Assembly (NCBI RefSeq): GCF_002086795.1
Contig: NZ_MVIM01000006.1
Coordinates: 248,001 to 312,000 of the forward strand
Direction of reading: 5' to 3'
Origin: Mycolicibacterium tusciae
GTDB taxonomy: Bacteria > Actinomycetota > Actinomycetes > Mycobacteriales > Mycobacteriaceae
DNA length: 64,000 bases
The translations under genes and the position numbers were made by a program. Below the pieces are notes generated by a model. That model was not told the origin of the DNA, did not search any database, and saw only the letters and a list, made by a program, of their open reading frames with translations. Shown here in pieces: positions 1 to 9,725 of the stretch (its first letter is position 1; every line of letters starts with the position of its first letter).

Positions 1-576
1 GGTGAGCGTCCCCGCACCGGTGACCTCGTGCGCCGCGTCCCACACGGTGCGCATCGCGTGATCGAACTGGTCCACTCCATCCAACTGCCCGTCGTGTGCA
101 GCGTGCGCGGCTGGGCCGCCGGCCTGGGCTGCAACCTCGCACTGGCAGCCGATTTCACCGTCGCCAGCACCGACGCCGTGTTCTGGGAACCGTTCCTCGA
201 GCGCGGCTTCAGCCCGGATTCGGGGTCGACGTGGCTGCTCCCCCGGTTGGTCGGGTTGGCGCGCGCGAAGAGCATGCTGCTGCTCGGTGAGAAGGTCAGC
301 GGAGCAGACGCCGCGGAATGGGGGCTCATTCACCGTTGCACCGACGAATCCGAACTCGACGACGTCGCCGCGGAACTGTTGGCACGATTGGCCTCCGGCC
401 CCACCGTCGCGATCGGGCTCGCCAAACAGGCCATCCATTACGGACTGAACGCGACGCTCCCGCAGACGATGAACCAGGAGCTCTTCAACCTGGAACTGTC
501 CTGTCGGACCAAGGATTTCAAGGAAGGCCTCGCGGCGTTCCGCGAGAAGCGCACACCGGAGTTCGGTGGCCGGTGA
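1..576 (+). CDS. Crotonase (enoyl-CoA hydratase/isomerase) family protein, 5' end cut by the window
   Basis: The frame is open from base 1, so the start lies to the left; 191 residues of the second half of a crotonase fold are visible. The segment AAGLGCNLALAADF forms the oxyanion-hole helix, and the C-terminal EGLAAFREKR is typical of the family. Enzymes here normally hydrate or isomerise enoyl-CoA esters. The two glutamates that do acid/base chemistry in classical hydratases (in GGGCEL and QPEI) are replaced: the segments read GLGCNL and FWEPFL. The reaction is therefore uncertain. It lies 20 bp before the next crotonase gene, in an apparent operon. Confidence 0.9.
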   Translation, partial: GERPRTGDLVRRVPHGAHRVIELVHSIQLPVVCSVRGWAAGLGCNLALAADFTVASTDAVFWEPFLERGFSPDSGSTWLLPRLVGLARAKSMLLLGEKVSGADAAEWGLIHRCTDESELDDVAAELLARLASGPTVAIGLAKQAIHYGLNATLPQTMNQELFNLELSCRTKDFKEGLAAFREKRTPEFGGR

Positions 577-596
577 CCCAGACGGAAGGAAAAGCC

Positions 597-1409
597 ATGT
601 CATCCTCCATTTTCGAGGACATCACCTACGAGGTCGACGGACACAAAGCCACGATCACACTGAACCGGCCACAAGCGCTCAACGCACTGAGCCCGCACAT
701 GATCACTGAACTGCGCTCCGCGTACGACGAGGCCGAATCAGACGACAACATCTGGATACTCGTCGTGACCGGCACCGGCCGCGCATTCTGCACCGGGGCC
801 GACGCGAAGCAGATCCCGGAGGACGGCAAGGTCATCAACGAACGGGCCTACCTGTCGACCTACGACCAGTGGGAGGCACCCCAAGAGGGCACACCGCCCT
901 TTCGCCGCATGGCCAAACCCGTTCTGGCTGCGATCAACGGCATCTGCTGCGGCGCAGGCCTGGACTGGGTCACGACGGGCGACATTGTCATCGCCTCGGA
1001 CACAGCGACATTCTTCGACCCGCACGTCAGCATCGGCCTGGTGGCAGGCCGTGAGATGGTGCGGCTTGCCCGCGTACTGCCCCGCAACATCGCGCTGCGC
1101 ATGGCACTGACAGGTAAGCACGAACGGATGGATGCCCAGCGCGCGTACGACCTCGGAATGATCTCCGAAATCGTCGACCACGACCGTCTTCTCGAACGCG
1201 CACACGAGATCGCCGACATGGTGAACTCGAATGCCCCGTTGGCTGTGCGGGGCACTCGGTTGGCCATTCACAAGACGTTGGACCTGCCACTCAACGAGGC
1301 GGAGATTCTGGCGGAAGCCTTTCGAGAGCGCAATCTGCACACAGCGGATTCGCTGGAGGGACCCAGGGCATTCATGGAGAAACGCGCGCCGATCTGGCAA
1401 TGCCGATGA
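597..1409 (+). CDS. Crotonase family protein (enoyl-CoA hydratase-like)
   Basis: The protein has 270 residues, the usual length for the family. The ATG at 597 is preceded by GGAAGGA about 8 bases upstream, and the protein begins with the typical beta strand (residues 11-30, ATITLNRPQALNAL). Oxyanion-hole segments are FCTGADA (about 64-70) and CCGAGLD (118-123). The positions of the classical catalytic glutamates hold Asp123 and His143 (FFDPHVSIGL). It may be a hydratase with altered chemistry, an isomerase or a hydrolase-like crotonase. It overlaps the next gene by 10 bp and probably acts on the same CoA-ester pathway. Confidence 0.88.
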   Translation: MSSSIFEDITYEVDGHKATITLNRPQALNALSPHMITELRSAYDEAESDDNIWILVVTGTGRAFCTGADAKQIPEDGKVINERAYLSTYDQWEAPQEGTPPFRRMAKPVLAAINGICCGAGLDWVTTGDIVIASDTATFFDPHVSIGLVAGREMVRLARVLPRNIALRMALTGKHERMDAQRAYDLGMISEIVDHDRLLERAHEIADMVNSNAPLAVRGTRLAIHKTLDLPLNEAEILAEAFRERNLHTADSLEGPRAFMEKRAPIWQCR

Positions 1410-2197
1410 TCTCCAACAGCTTCGAGACGATCCTGCTCGACGTGGACGCCAAAGCGCACGTCGCGACGATCACGCTGAACCGGCCGGACTCGCTCAACGC
1501 GTTCAACAGGGCTATGTGCCAGGAAATGGCCGAGGCATGGCGGATCGTCAAGCTCGATGACACGGTCCATGCCGTGGTCGTACGTGCCGCGGGCGATCGG
1601 GCGTTCTCCGCCGGTCTGGACATCAAATCCCCCTATGGTCAGCCCGAGAACGTGTGGAATCACGAAGATCCGGGCGAATACCTCAGCCCCAAGTGGCAGA
1701 AGATGTGGAAGCCCGTGGTATGCGCGGTGCAAGGCATGTGCACCGCGGGCGCGTTCTATTTCGTCAACGAATCCGACGTCGTCATCTGCAGTGACGACGC
1801 GACGTTCTTCGATTCGCATGTCAGCGCGGGTCTGGTGTGCGCTCTGGAACCGATCGGCCTGATGCGCCGCGTCGGCTTGGGTGAAGCACTGCGAATCGCG
1901 CTGATGGGCAACGACGAACGCGTTGGCGCCGGCACCGCGCTGCGGATCGGTCTGGTGTCCGAGGTCGTCTCTACCGACCGGCTGTGGGCCCGCGCCCACC
2001 AGATCGCGTCCGCGATCGCGGAGAAACCTCCGACAGCAACCCAGGGCACTGTGAAAGCGATATGGGAATCTCTGGACAAGCCCTACCGCGCGGCCATGGA
2101 GCAGAACCTGATTTACACGAGGTTGGGAAACCCCCTCGGGCAGGCCGAACTCGCCGACCGCTCTCCCGACGAAACATTCACACCGAGGCTGCGCTGA
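1400..2197 (+). CDS. Crotonase family protein, third tandem copy
   Basis: 265 residues from ATG 1400; a second ATG at 1406 is possible. The crotonase fold is clear: VATITLNRPDSLNAF at the N terminus, FSAGLDIKSP near 69-78 and CTAGAFYFVNESD near 114-126. The site of the first catalytic glutamate is in GAFYF and that of the second in FFDSHVSAGL, so neither glutamate is kept. It shares the FFDxHVS signature with the preceding gene but not with the first, so these two are closer relatives. Its TGA overlaps the ATG of the ligase that follows by one base, which indicates translational coupling. Confidence 0.88.
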   Translation: MPMISNSFETILLDVDAKAHVATITLNRPDSLNAFNRAMCQEMAEAWRIVKLDDTVHAVVVRAAGDRAFSAGLDIKSPYGQPENVWNHEDPGEYLSPKWQKMWKPVVCAVQGMCTAGAFYFVNESDVVICSDDATFFDSHVSAGLVCALEPIGLMRRVGLGEALRIALMGNDERVGAGTALRIGLVSEVVSTDRLWARAHQIASAIAEKPPTATQGTVKAIWESLDKPYRAAMEQNLIYTRLGNPLGQAELADRSPDETFTPRLR

Positions 2198-3657
2198 TGG
2201 CCGCACATCCGCTCAGCCGGCGCATCAGCGATGTACTGGATCTGCGGCCTGAAGGCCCCGCGATCGAGTACGACGCCGAATGGCTGACGTGGGGTGAGGT
2301 CGCCACGTTGACGCGTCGCATCGAGGCGCTCGATGACGAAGGGCGTCAAGTCGGAATCCTGTTGCGTAACACGCCATCTCACGTGGCCGCGTTCCTCGGC
2401 GTGCTGATGGGCGGCGGGACCGTCGTCGTCATCAACCCGGCGCGCGGCGACGATCGCATCCGAGCCGACGTCGAATCACTGCGCCTCCCATTGATCATCG
2501 GCACGGACAAAGATCTGTCGACGCTGGTCGCACCGGCGACGCACACCGCGGCCGTGGCGATCGCCGGGCTCACGGACGCCCCTGCCGTGACCGCGGCGGA
2601 CGAGCCAACCGGTGATGCCGGCCGCGCCGGAGTCGCGGTACGGATGTTGACCAGTGGTACGACGGGTCCGCCCAAGCGCATCGATCTCACCTACGACATG
2701 CTGGCCCGCAGCGTGATCGGCACCGAGTTCGACGCCGCACCGTCACCGACCGGACCACGGCGTGGCGTGGCTATCGTCAATGCCCCGCTGGTGCACATCG
2801 GGGGCGTGTTCCGTGTACTCCAATGCGTTTGCGAAGCACGGTCATTCGCACTGCTGGATCGCTTCGAGCTCGACCGGTGGGCCGATGCGGTCCGCCGACA
2901 CCGCCCGCAGGCGGTATCGCTGGTTCCCGCGGCCCTGCGCACCGTGCTGCATTCCGACCTGACCCGCGACGACCTGCACAGCATCCGCGCGGTCACCTCG
3001 GGTACCGCGCCGTTGTCCGCAGAGGATGCCGACGCATTCACCGACAAGTTCGGTATTCCGGTCCTGACGTCCTACGCCGCAACGGAGTTCGGCGGAGGGG
3101 TCGCCGGCTGGTCACTGCGTGACTACCAGAAGTACTGGGACACCAAGCGTGGCAGCGTCGGCAGGGCCACGCTCGGCGCGCAACTACGTGTCGTCGACGA
3201 CAACGGCACGCCTGTCACCGCCAACCAGCCAGGGCTGCTCGAGGTGCGGCCGGGTCAGCTCGGGCCGACCGCAGACTGGATGCGGACCACGGACGTGGCG
3301 CGCATCGACGCGGACGGATTTCTGTGGATCCTCGGCCGCGCGGATCAGGCGATCATCCGTGGCGGCTTCAAGGTGATGCCCGACGATGTGCGTACCGCGT
3401 TGGAAAGTCATCCGGCCGTGCAGGGTGCGGCGGTGGTCGGACGACCCGATCATCGGCTCGGCGAGACACCGGTGGCGATGGTCGAACTGCGCGAGACTGT
3501 CGAGGTGGCGACGCTGCTGGACCACCTGCGAACACGGCTCGCAGGCTACGAGATTCCCACCGACATCGCGATCGTCGAACAGATCCCCAGAACACCGTCG
3601 GGCAAGGCCGACCTGACCGCCGTCCGCGGACACTTCGACGCCGTCGACCATGCCTGA
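2197..3657 (+). CDS. AMP-dependent acyl-CoA synthetase/ligase (first of three)
   Basis: 486 residues, an ANL-superfamily enzyme that activates a carboxylic acid with ATP to an acyl adenylate and then a CoA thioester. Visible motifs are the P-loop LTSGTTGPPK, the adenine-binding YAATEFGG, the TTDVARID segment with the ribose-binding Asp, the hinge segment ILGRADQAIIRGG, and the C-terminal catalytic lysine in TPSGKADL. I took the ATG at 2197, which overlaps the previous stop; an upstream extension in frame would lie inside the crotonase gene. It ends 8 bp inside the next ligase gene. Confidence 0.9.
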   Translation: MAAHPLSRRISDVLDLRPEGPAIEYDAEWLTWGEVATLTRRIEALDDEGRQVGILLRNTPSHVAAFLGVLMGGGTVVVINPARGDDRIRADVESLRLPLIIGTDKDLSTLVAPATHTAAVAIAGLTDAPAVTAADEPTGDAGRAGVAVRMLTSGTTGPPKRIDLTYDMLARSVIGTEFDAAPSPTGPRRGVAIVNAPLVHIGGVFRVLQCVCEARSFALLDRFELDRWADAVRRHRPQAVSLVPAALRTVLHSDLTRDDLHSIRAVTSGTAPLSAEDADAFTDKFGIPVLTSYAATEFGGGVAGWSLRDYQKYWDTKRGSVGRATLGAQLRVVDDNGTPVTANQPGLLEVRPGQLGPTADWMRTTDVARIDADGFLWILGRADQAIIRGGFKVMPDDVRTALESHPAVQGAAVVGRPDHRLGETPVAMVELRETVEVATLLDHLRTRLAGYEIPTDIAIVEQIPRTPSGKADLTAVRGHFDAVDHA

Positions 3658-5161
3658 CAACACCGTCACCGCAGTGCTGCGCGAACACGTGCGCCGCCGG
3701 GGCGACCATCCGCTGCTGATATGCGACAGCGACCGCCTCAGCTACGCCGAGGCCCAACAACGCTCGACAAAGTTGGCATGCGGGCTGATCACGCTCGGCG
3801 CAGGTAAGGGCACGCACGTCGGAGTGCTGTACCCGAACGGGCCGGACTTCATCGTGGCAATGCTGGCCGCCGCTCGCATAGGCGCCGTCGTGATCCCCTT
3901 CTCGACGTTCGCGACCGCTCCCGAGATGGCGACGCAGCTCGCCCACGCCGACGTCGAGATCCTGCTCGCCACTGCTTCCTACCGCGGCCACGACTACCGC
4001 GAGAGATTCGCCCAGATCGATCGGGCCGGTATCCCGCTGCTACAGCAGACCTTCTTCGATTCCGCGCCGCCGGTCGCCGTCGACTCGGAACTGCTGGAGG
4101 CGATGGAGGACGACGTCGACGCGTCGGACACGCTGGCGATCGTGTACACGTCGGGTTCGACGAGCGCACCGAAGGGTGTCATGCACACACATGCGTCGCT
4201 GCTCGACCATCAACGGGTACTCAACGAGATCCGCGGGCTGGGCCCGACCGATAAATTGTTCTGCAACTCACCGTTCTTCTGGATAGGTGGTATCGCATTC
4301 TCGATTCTGGCCGTGATGCTCGCCGGCGCCACGCTCGTGTGCTCCAACGCCGTCGACCCGAGCGAAACCCTCGACCTGCTGGAAGCCGAAAAACCCACCA
4401 TGACCAATGGTTTCGTGGGCGGAATCACCTCGCTGGCCAGCCATCCCAGCCTCCCGACGCGAGATCTGTCCTCCATGCGCCGCGGTAACCTGTACCCGAT
4501 CATGGCCCCCGATGTGCGGCCGGCGGACCCCGAACTGCGGCACACGATGCTCGGGATGACCGAGACCGGAAGCGTCATCACGATCAGCGAGGACGAATCC
4601 GACCAGCCCGAACATCGGCGAGGGTCGTTCGGCCGGCCGGCACCCGGATTCGACACCAAGGTCGTCGACGACACCGGCGAACGCGTCGATTCCGGGGAGA
4701 TGGGCGAACTGTGCGTCCGCGGGCCATTTCTGATGCAACGCTATTACAGGCTCAGCCGTGAAGAGTGCTTCGACGCCGACGGCTGGTTTCACACAGGCGA
4801 TCTCGTCCGCACCGATGCCGACGGCTTCGTGTACTTCATCGGCCGACGGGGCGCAATGATCAAGACCGCGGGCGCCAACGTTGCGCCCGCCGAGGTGGAA
4901 AAGGCGATCGCCAAGGTCGCCGGATTCGCGGCGCACGTCGTCGGACTACCCGATCCCGAACGCGGACAGGTCGTGGCTGCGGTCGTTGCGCTGGACGAAG
5001 GTGCCGAATTCGACGAGGACGCACTGCGTGAAGGCCTGAAGAGCGAGCTGTCGTCATACAAGATTCCGAGGCGCTTCGCCGCGGTGCCCGCCGCAGAGAT
5101 TCCGCTGATGTCCAGCGGAAAAGTCGACATGCGGCGTCTCACAAAGGTCTTCGATGCCTGA
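3650..5161 (+). CDS. AMP-dependent acyl-CoA synthetase/ligase (second of three)
   Basis: 503 residues with a full set of ANL motifs: YTSGSTSAPKGV (P-loop), LGMTETG, HTGDLVRTDADGFVYFIGR (with the conserved Asp and the hinge), and the C-terminal Lys in MSSGKVDM. The residues between the P-loop and the TE motif that set substrate specificity differ from both neighbouring ligases, so the three probably do not use identical acids. It starts 8 bp before the end of the preceding ligase and overlaps the following one by 8 bp, so the three are almost certainly co-translated. Confidence 0.9.
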   Translation: MPDNTVTAVLREHVRRRGDHPLLICDSDRLSYAEAQQRSTKLACGLITLGAGKGTHVGVLYPNGPDFIVAMLAAARIGAVVIPFSTFATAPEMATQLAHADVEILLATASYRGHDYRERFAQIDRAGIPLLQQTFFDSAPPVAVDSELLEAMEDDVDASDTLAIVYTSGSTSAPKGVMHTHASLLDHQRVLNEIRGLGPTDKLFCNSPFFWIGGIAFSILAVMLAGATLVCSNAVDPSETLDLLEAEKPTMTNGFVGGITSLASHPSLPTRDLSSMRRGNLYPIMAPDVRPADPELRHTMLGMTETGSVITISEDESDQPEHRRGSFGRPAPGFDTKVVDDTGERVDSGEMGELCVRGPFLMQRYYRLSREECFDADGWFHTGDLVRTDADGFVYFIGRRGAMIKTAGANVAPAEVEKAIAKVAGFAAHVVGLPDPERGQVVAAVVALDEGAEFDEDALREGLKSELSSYKIPRRFAAVPAAEIPLMSSGKVDMRRLTKVFDA

Positions 5162-6662
5162 CACGATCGATCAGCTGGTGCGACTTCGAGCCGCCGACGA
5201 CGCGGGCAAGCCGATGGTCATCGATCCCGATGCCCGGCTCACGTACGCCGAACTCGACGCGACAAGCCGCGACCTGGCCGCCGCGTTCATCGCCACCGGT
5301 GTTGCCAAGGGCACGCGGGTGGGGCTGATCATGCCGAACTGTGCGCAGTGGGTGCAGATCGCTGTGGCGCTCACTCGCGTCGGCGCGGTGCTGGTGCCGC
5401 TGAGCACGCTGATGCAACCGCCCGAGCTCGCCGCCGCGCTGCGCGCGGCCTCCGTCCAGTGCCTGATCACCGTCGAGGAATTCCGCGGCCACCGTTACCT
5501 CGACGACCTCGAGCCCTATCGGGTGGATCTCCCCGCACTCCGCAAGGTATGGACGGCCGACCGGCTTCCACGCCCCACCGACAATGCGCCCGTCGATGCG
5601 GTCGCCGAAACCGTCACGCCCAGCGACACACTCGCGATCATGTTCACATCAGGCAGCAGTGGCCCACCCAAAGGTGTCATCCACTCGCACGGCAACGCGC
5701 TGGGCGCGGTGCGATCAGGCCTGGCGGCCCGCTGCATCGATGCCGACACCAGGCTGTATCTCCCGATGCCCTTCTTCTGGGTCGGCGGATTCGGCAGTGG
5801 TGTGCTGTCGGCACTGCTCGCCGGTGCCACGCTGGTGACCGAGCAGATCCCTCGGCCCGAGACGACATTGCGACTGCTCGAGCGCGAACGTGTCACCTTG
5901 TTCCGCGGGTGGCCGGATCAAGCAGCGGCGCTGGCACGCCAAACTGATGCGGTGGCAGCCGATCTGTCGTCGCTGCGTTCCGGAAGCCTCGAGGCGTTGC
6001 TACCCGCCGATCAGCGAGCCGAACCCGGCGCCAGGGCGAAGCTTTTCGGGATGACCGAATCGTTCGGCCCATACTGCGGCTATCCCGCCGATACCGACAT
6101 GCCGCGGTCGGCGTGGGGCAGCTGCGGAAAACCGTTCGCCGGCATGGAGGTTCGGATCGTAGACGCGGACGACGGCACGCCCGTCCCCCGCGGCACTGTC
6201 GGGATGATCCAGCTCCGCGGTCCCCACATGATGCGGGGCATCTGTCGCCGCAGTCACCATGAGCTGTTCACCGCTGACGGCTTCTACCCCACAGGCGATC
6301 TCGGCCACCTCGATGACGACGGTTTCATGTTCTACCACGGTCGCTCCGACGACATGTTCAAGGTCAGCGGCGCGACCGTGTACCCCAGCGAGGTCGAGGA
6401 TGCGCTGCGCACGATCGCCGGGGTTGGCGGAGCCTTCGTCACGGAGGTGGACGGCGCCGTCGGCGCGGTCGTGATCTCCCGACTGGCTGCCGAAGACCTC
6501 CGGGACGCAGCGCGCCGGCGGCTGAGCGCCTTCAAGGTGCCCTCGGTGTGGCTGGCCGTCGACTCCGACGACGCGGTTCCCCGCAAGGCGACGGGCAAGG
6601 TCGATGTGGCCGAACTGCGCGAGCTACTGCGCGAGGTTACTGGACCACACCGCGAGACGTGA
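5154..6662 (+). CDS. AMP-dependent acyl-CoA synthetase/ligase (third of three)
   Basis: 502 residues. ANL motifs are FTSGSSGPPKGV (P-loop), FGMTESFG, PTGDLGHLDDDGFMFYHGR and the C-terminal Lys in KATGKVDV. The hinge and the SGATVYPSEVE segment that follows are typical of fatty-acid and aryl-acid CoA ligases. It is the last gene of the forward operon of crotonases and ligases. Its 3' end overlaps the 3' end of the opposing GntR regulator gene by 26 bp, leaving no room for a separate terminator. Confidence 0.9.
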   Translation: MPDTIDQLVRLRAADDAGKPMVIDPDARLTYAELDATSRDLAAAFIATGVAKGTRVGLIMPNCAQWVQIAVALTRVGAVLVPLSTLMQPPELAAALRAASVQCLITVEEFRGHRYLDDLEPYRVDLPALRKVWTADRLPRPTDNAPVDAVAETVTPSDTLAIMFTSGSSGPPKGVIHSHGNALGAVRSGLAARCIDADTRLYLPMPFFWVGGFGSGVLSALLAGATLVTEQIPRPETTLRLLERERVTLFRGWPDQAAALARQTDAVAADLSSLRSGSLEALLPADQRAEPGARAKLFGMTESFGPYCGYPADTDMPRSAWGSCGKPFAGMEVRIVDADDGTPVPRGTVGMIQLRGPHMMRGICRRSHHELFTADGFYPTGDLGHLDDDGFMFYHGRSDDMFKVSGATVYPSEVEDALRTIAGVGGAFVTEVDGAVGAVVISRLAAEDLRDAARRRLSAFKVPSVWLAVDSDDAVPRKATGKVDVAELRELLREVTGPHRET

Positions 6663-7314
6663 GGTGCTCGATCAACGGCTTGGCCCCGGCCGCCAGATGC
6701 TCGGACATCGCTGTGCGAGCGAGGTTCTCGTCGCGCTTCTGCAACGCGACCAGCAACCGGCGATGGTGCTTGTTCGACTTCTCCGGCCAGCCCGCGATGA
6801 TCGGGAACACCGATTCGGGCGCGTAGCGGGTGATCTGCGACATCAGCTGGGCGAGTTTCGGTGAATCCGAGGCGACGTTGATCGCGCGATGGAACTCGTG
6901 GTTGAGTCGCACGGCGCGTTCGTCGTCATCGGCGGCGTAGGCGTCTTCCAGATCGGACTGGATCTGCTGGAGTTCACGTAGTTGGTCGTCGGTGATGTTG
7001 GTTGCTGCGCGCGCGGCCAGTTCACCTCCGATATAGGCCTGCACGTCGGATACGTCGGTGAGGTCGCGACCGGTCACCGGCAGCACCACGAAGCCGCGGT
7101 GCGGCTGTTGGGCCAGCAGGCCCTCGGCCTTCAGTTCGAACAACGCCTCGCGCACCGGGGTGACACTGACGCCGAGATCCGCCGCGAGTTGGTCCAGCCG
7201 CACGTAGGTGCCTGCGGCATAGGCGCCGTCGAAGATGCGCTTACGCACGATGCGCGCGACGTCTTCGGCCAGTTGCGTCCTGGCCAGCGCGTGGGGAAGC
7301 TCGGGAACGGACAC
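6637..7314 (-). CDS. GntR-family (FCD-type) transcriptional regulator
   Basis: 225 residues. The winged helix-turn-helix is at the N terminus (LDQLAADLGVSVTPVREALFELKAEGLL), followed by an all-helical FCD effector domain with the histidine-containing segments LNHEFHRAI and SEHLA that usually bind a metal and a small organic acid. Such proteins repress catabolic genes and release DNA on binding an acid or acyl-CoA. It lies 3 bp downstream of the acyl-CoA dehydrogenase gene in the same reverse operon, so it probably controls this cluster. The palindrome at 10515-10533 is a candidate binding site. Confidence 0.88.
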   Translation of the reverse strand: MSVPELPHALARTQLAEDVARIVRKRIFDGAYAAGTYVRLDQLAADLGVSVTPVREALFELKAEGLLAQQPHRGFVVLPVTGRDLTDVSDVQAYIGGELAARAATNITDDQLRELQQIQSDLEDAYAADDDERAVRLNHEFHRAINVASDSPKLAQLMSQITRYAPESVFPIIAGWPEKSNKHHRRLLVALQKRDENLARTAMSEHLAAGAKPLIEHLTSRGVVQ

Positions 7315-7317
7315 GGA

Positions 7318-8511
7318 TCAGATCCGATAGTCGGCGAGCAGTCGCTTGCTGATGATGTTCTTCTGGATTTCGCTGGTGCCCTCACCGATCAGCAGAAATG
7401 GCGCGTCGCGCATCAGGCGCTCGATCTCGTACTCCTTGGAGTAGCCATAGCCGCCGTGGATCCGGAAGCTCTGCTGGGTGACCTCCGAGCAGAACTCGCT
7501 GGCAAGGTATTTCGCCATTCCCGCCGCGACGTCGTTGCGTTCGCCCGAATCCTTCAGCCTCGCGGCGTTGACCATCATCAAATGCGCCGCCTCGACCTTG
7601 GTCGCCATCTCGGCCAACTGGAACGCAATGGCCTGGTGTTCTGCGATCGGCTTGCCGAACGTCTGCCGCTGCTGCGCGTACTTCACGGCGAGCTCGAACG
7701 CGCGGATTCCGACCCCGCACGCCCTGGCCGACACGTTGACACGACCGACCTCGATACCGTCCATCATCTGGAAGAATCCCTGACCAGGGGCTTCACCGAG
7801 GATGTCGCCCGCCTGCGCGACGTACCCGTCGAAGATCAGCTCGGTGGTGTCGATCCCCTTGTAGCCCAACTTGTCGATCTTCCCGGGAATGGTCAGACCC
7901 GGAGCGACTTCGCCGAAGCCCGTTGGCTTTTCGACCAGGAACGCGGTCAGGTTGCGGTGTGGTTTGTCCGCTCCCTCGTCGGTGCGCACCAGCGCCGCCA
8001 CGAGAGTGGAGCTACCGCCGTTGGTCAGCCACATCTTCTGACCGTCGATCGTGTACGTGCCGTCGTCGTTGCGCTTGCCCCGGGTGCGGATCGCTGCGAC
8101 GTCGGACCCGAGCTCGGGTTCGGACATCGAGAACGCGCCGCGGGTTTCGCCGGTGGCCATCCGCGGTAGGTAGTGCTGCTTCTGCGCATCGGTGCCGTGC
8201 TGACGGATCATGTACGCCACGATGAAGTGGGTGTTGATCACGCCGGAGACACTCATCCAGCCGCGGGCAAGCTCCTCGACGCACAACGCGTAGGTCAGCA
8301 GCGACTCACCGAGCCCGCCGTACTCCTCGGGAATCATCAAGCCGAACAGACCCATCTCCCGCATCTGATCCACAATGGCCTGCGGGTAGGTGTCTGCGTG
8401 CTCGAGTTCCTGCGCGGCGGGAATGATCTCCTTGTCGACGAATTGCCGTACGTTGGCGACGATCTCAGTCTGGAACTCGGTCAGGCCCAGCGTCTGGGCA
8501 AGCTTGGTCAT
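7318..8511 (-). CDS. Acyl-CoA dehydrogenase
   Basis: 397 residues from ATG 8511 ([10 protein letters not shown]), which overlaps the thiolase stop as ATGA; a longer frame to 8562 would run into the thiolase gene. Flavin contacts AFSMSEPELGSD and WLTNGG and the C-terminal GEGTSEIQKNI with the usual catalytic-base glutamate (GEGTS) are present. It catalyses FAD-dependent alpha,beta-desaturation of an acyl-CoA. Operon order is SDR, thiolase, this gene, GntR, which gives most steps of a beta-oxidation spiral when combined with the crotonases. Confidence 0.92.
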   Translation of the reverse strand: MTKLAQTLGLTEFQTEIVANVRQFVDKEIIPAAQELEHADTYPQAIVDQMREMGLFGLMIPEEYGGLGESLLTYALCVEELARGWMSVSGVINTHFIVAYMIRQHGTDAQKQHYLPRMATGETRGAFSMSEPELGSDVAAIRTRGKRNDDGTYTIDGQKMWLTNGGSSTLVAALVRTDEGADKPHRNLTAFLVEKPTGFGEVAPGLTIPGKIDKLGYKGIDTTELIFDGYVAQAGDILGEAPGQGFFQMMDGIEVGRVNVSARACGVGIRAFELAVKYAQQRQTFGKPIAEHQAIAFQLAEMATKVEAAHLMMVNAARLKDSGERNDVAAGMAKYLASEFCSEVTQQSFRIHGGYGYSKEYEIERLMRDAPFLLIGEGTSEIQKNIISKRLLADYRI

Positions 8512-9725
8512 GCGCCCACCCTTTCGAAGACCGCGGCCAGGCCCTGCCCGCCGCCGATGCACATCGTCTCCAACCCGTACCGGGCACCGCGGCGGTTCAA
8601 CTCGCGTGCGAGTGTCGCCAGCATTCGTCCGCCGGTCGCACCGACGGGGTGGCCCAACGAGATGCCCGAACCGTGCACGTTGGTCCGGTCCTGATCAGCG
8701 GCGGTGAATTCCCACGCCCGCATCACCGCGAGCGCCTGTGCAGCGAACGCCTCGTTGAGTTCGATCAGGTCGATATCGCTGAGCGCCAGTCCCGCCTTGG
8801 CGAGCGCCGCTTCGGTCGCGGGTACGGGCCCGATGCCCATGATGTTGGGCGCCACTCCCGCCGATCCCCACGACACCAGCCGCACCAGCGGTGACAGTCC
8901 GAGCTCGGCGGCCCTCTCGGGCGTGGTCACAATGCACATCGATGCCGCGTCGTTCTGTCCGCTGGCATTGCCCGCTGTGACGGTCGCATCGGGATCATTT
9001 TTCAGCAGAACAGGTTTCAGCTTCGCCAGCGACTCCACAGTGGTGTCGGCGCGGGGGTGTTCGTCGGTGTCAATCAGTTCCTCACCCTGGCGGCTCGACA
9101 CGGTGACGGGGATGATCTCCTCGGCGAGGATCCCGTCCTTCTGCGCGGCGACCGCCCGCTGATGCGACGTCACGGCGAGTTCGTCCTGCTCCTGCCTCGA
9201 GATCGAGTACTGCTTGCGCAGGTTCTCGGCGGTCTCGAGCATGCCGCCGGGCACCGGGTAGTGCTTTCCGCCCGCGGTGGTGCGTCCGCGCGCCAGCGCG
9301 TCGTGCACCTGAACCCCGGATCGGGCTCCGCCCCAACGCATGTCGGTGGAATAGAAGCTGACATTGCTCATGCTCTCGGCACCGCCCGCGACGACGAGGT
9401 CGTTGTCGCCGTTGGCAACCTGCAGGCACGCCTGGATCACCGCCTGCAAACCCGAGCCGCATCGGCGGTCGACCTGCATGCCCGGCACCGTCACCGGCAG
9501 ACCGGCATCGAGCGCGACCACGCGGCCGATCGCGGGCGCCTCGCTGCTCGGATAGCAGTGCCCGAGGATGACGTCTTGCACTGCGGCGGGATCTATCCCG
9601 GTGCGTTCGAGCAACCCGGTGAGCGCCGTGACACCGAGGTCCACCGCGGTCAGCGATTTGAACATGCCGCCGTAGCGGCCGATCGGCGTACGGACTGGTT
9701 CGCAGATGACAGCGTCTCGACTCAT
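8508..9725 (-). CDS. Thiolase (acetyl-CoA acyltransferase)
   Basis: 405 residues, full length for a thiolase. The nucleophilic cysteine is Cys89 in [10 protein letters not shown], His359 lies in [12 protein letters not shown] and the second catalytic cysteine is Cys389 in CIGGGQGLA. It cleaves a 3-ketoacyl-CoA with CoA (or runs the reverse condensation). It overlaps both neighbours by 4 bp, so the reverse operon is tightly coupled. A degradative role is inferred from the dehydrogenase and SDR partners. Confidence 0.93.
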   Translation of the reverse strand: MSRDAVICEPVRTPIGRYGGMFKSLTAVDLGVTALTGLLERTGIDPAAVQDVILGHCYPSSEAPAIGRVVALDAGLPVTVPGMQVDRRCGSGLQAVIQACLQVANGDNDLVVAGGAESMSNVSFYSTDMRWGGARSGVQVHDALARGRTTAGGKHYPVPGGMLETAENLRKQYSISRQEQDELAVTSHQRAVAAQKDGILAEEIIPVTVSSRQGEELIDTDEHPRADTTVESLAKLKPVLLKNDPDATVTAGNASGQNDAASMCIVTTPERAAELGLSPLVRLVSWGSAGVAPNIMGIGPVPATEAALAKAGLALSDIDLIELNEAFAAQALAVMRAWEFTAADQDRTNVHGSGISLGHPVGATGGRMLATLARELNRRGARYGLETMCIGGGQGLAAVFERVGA

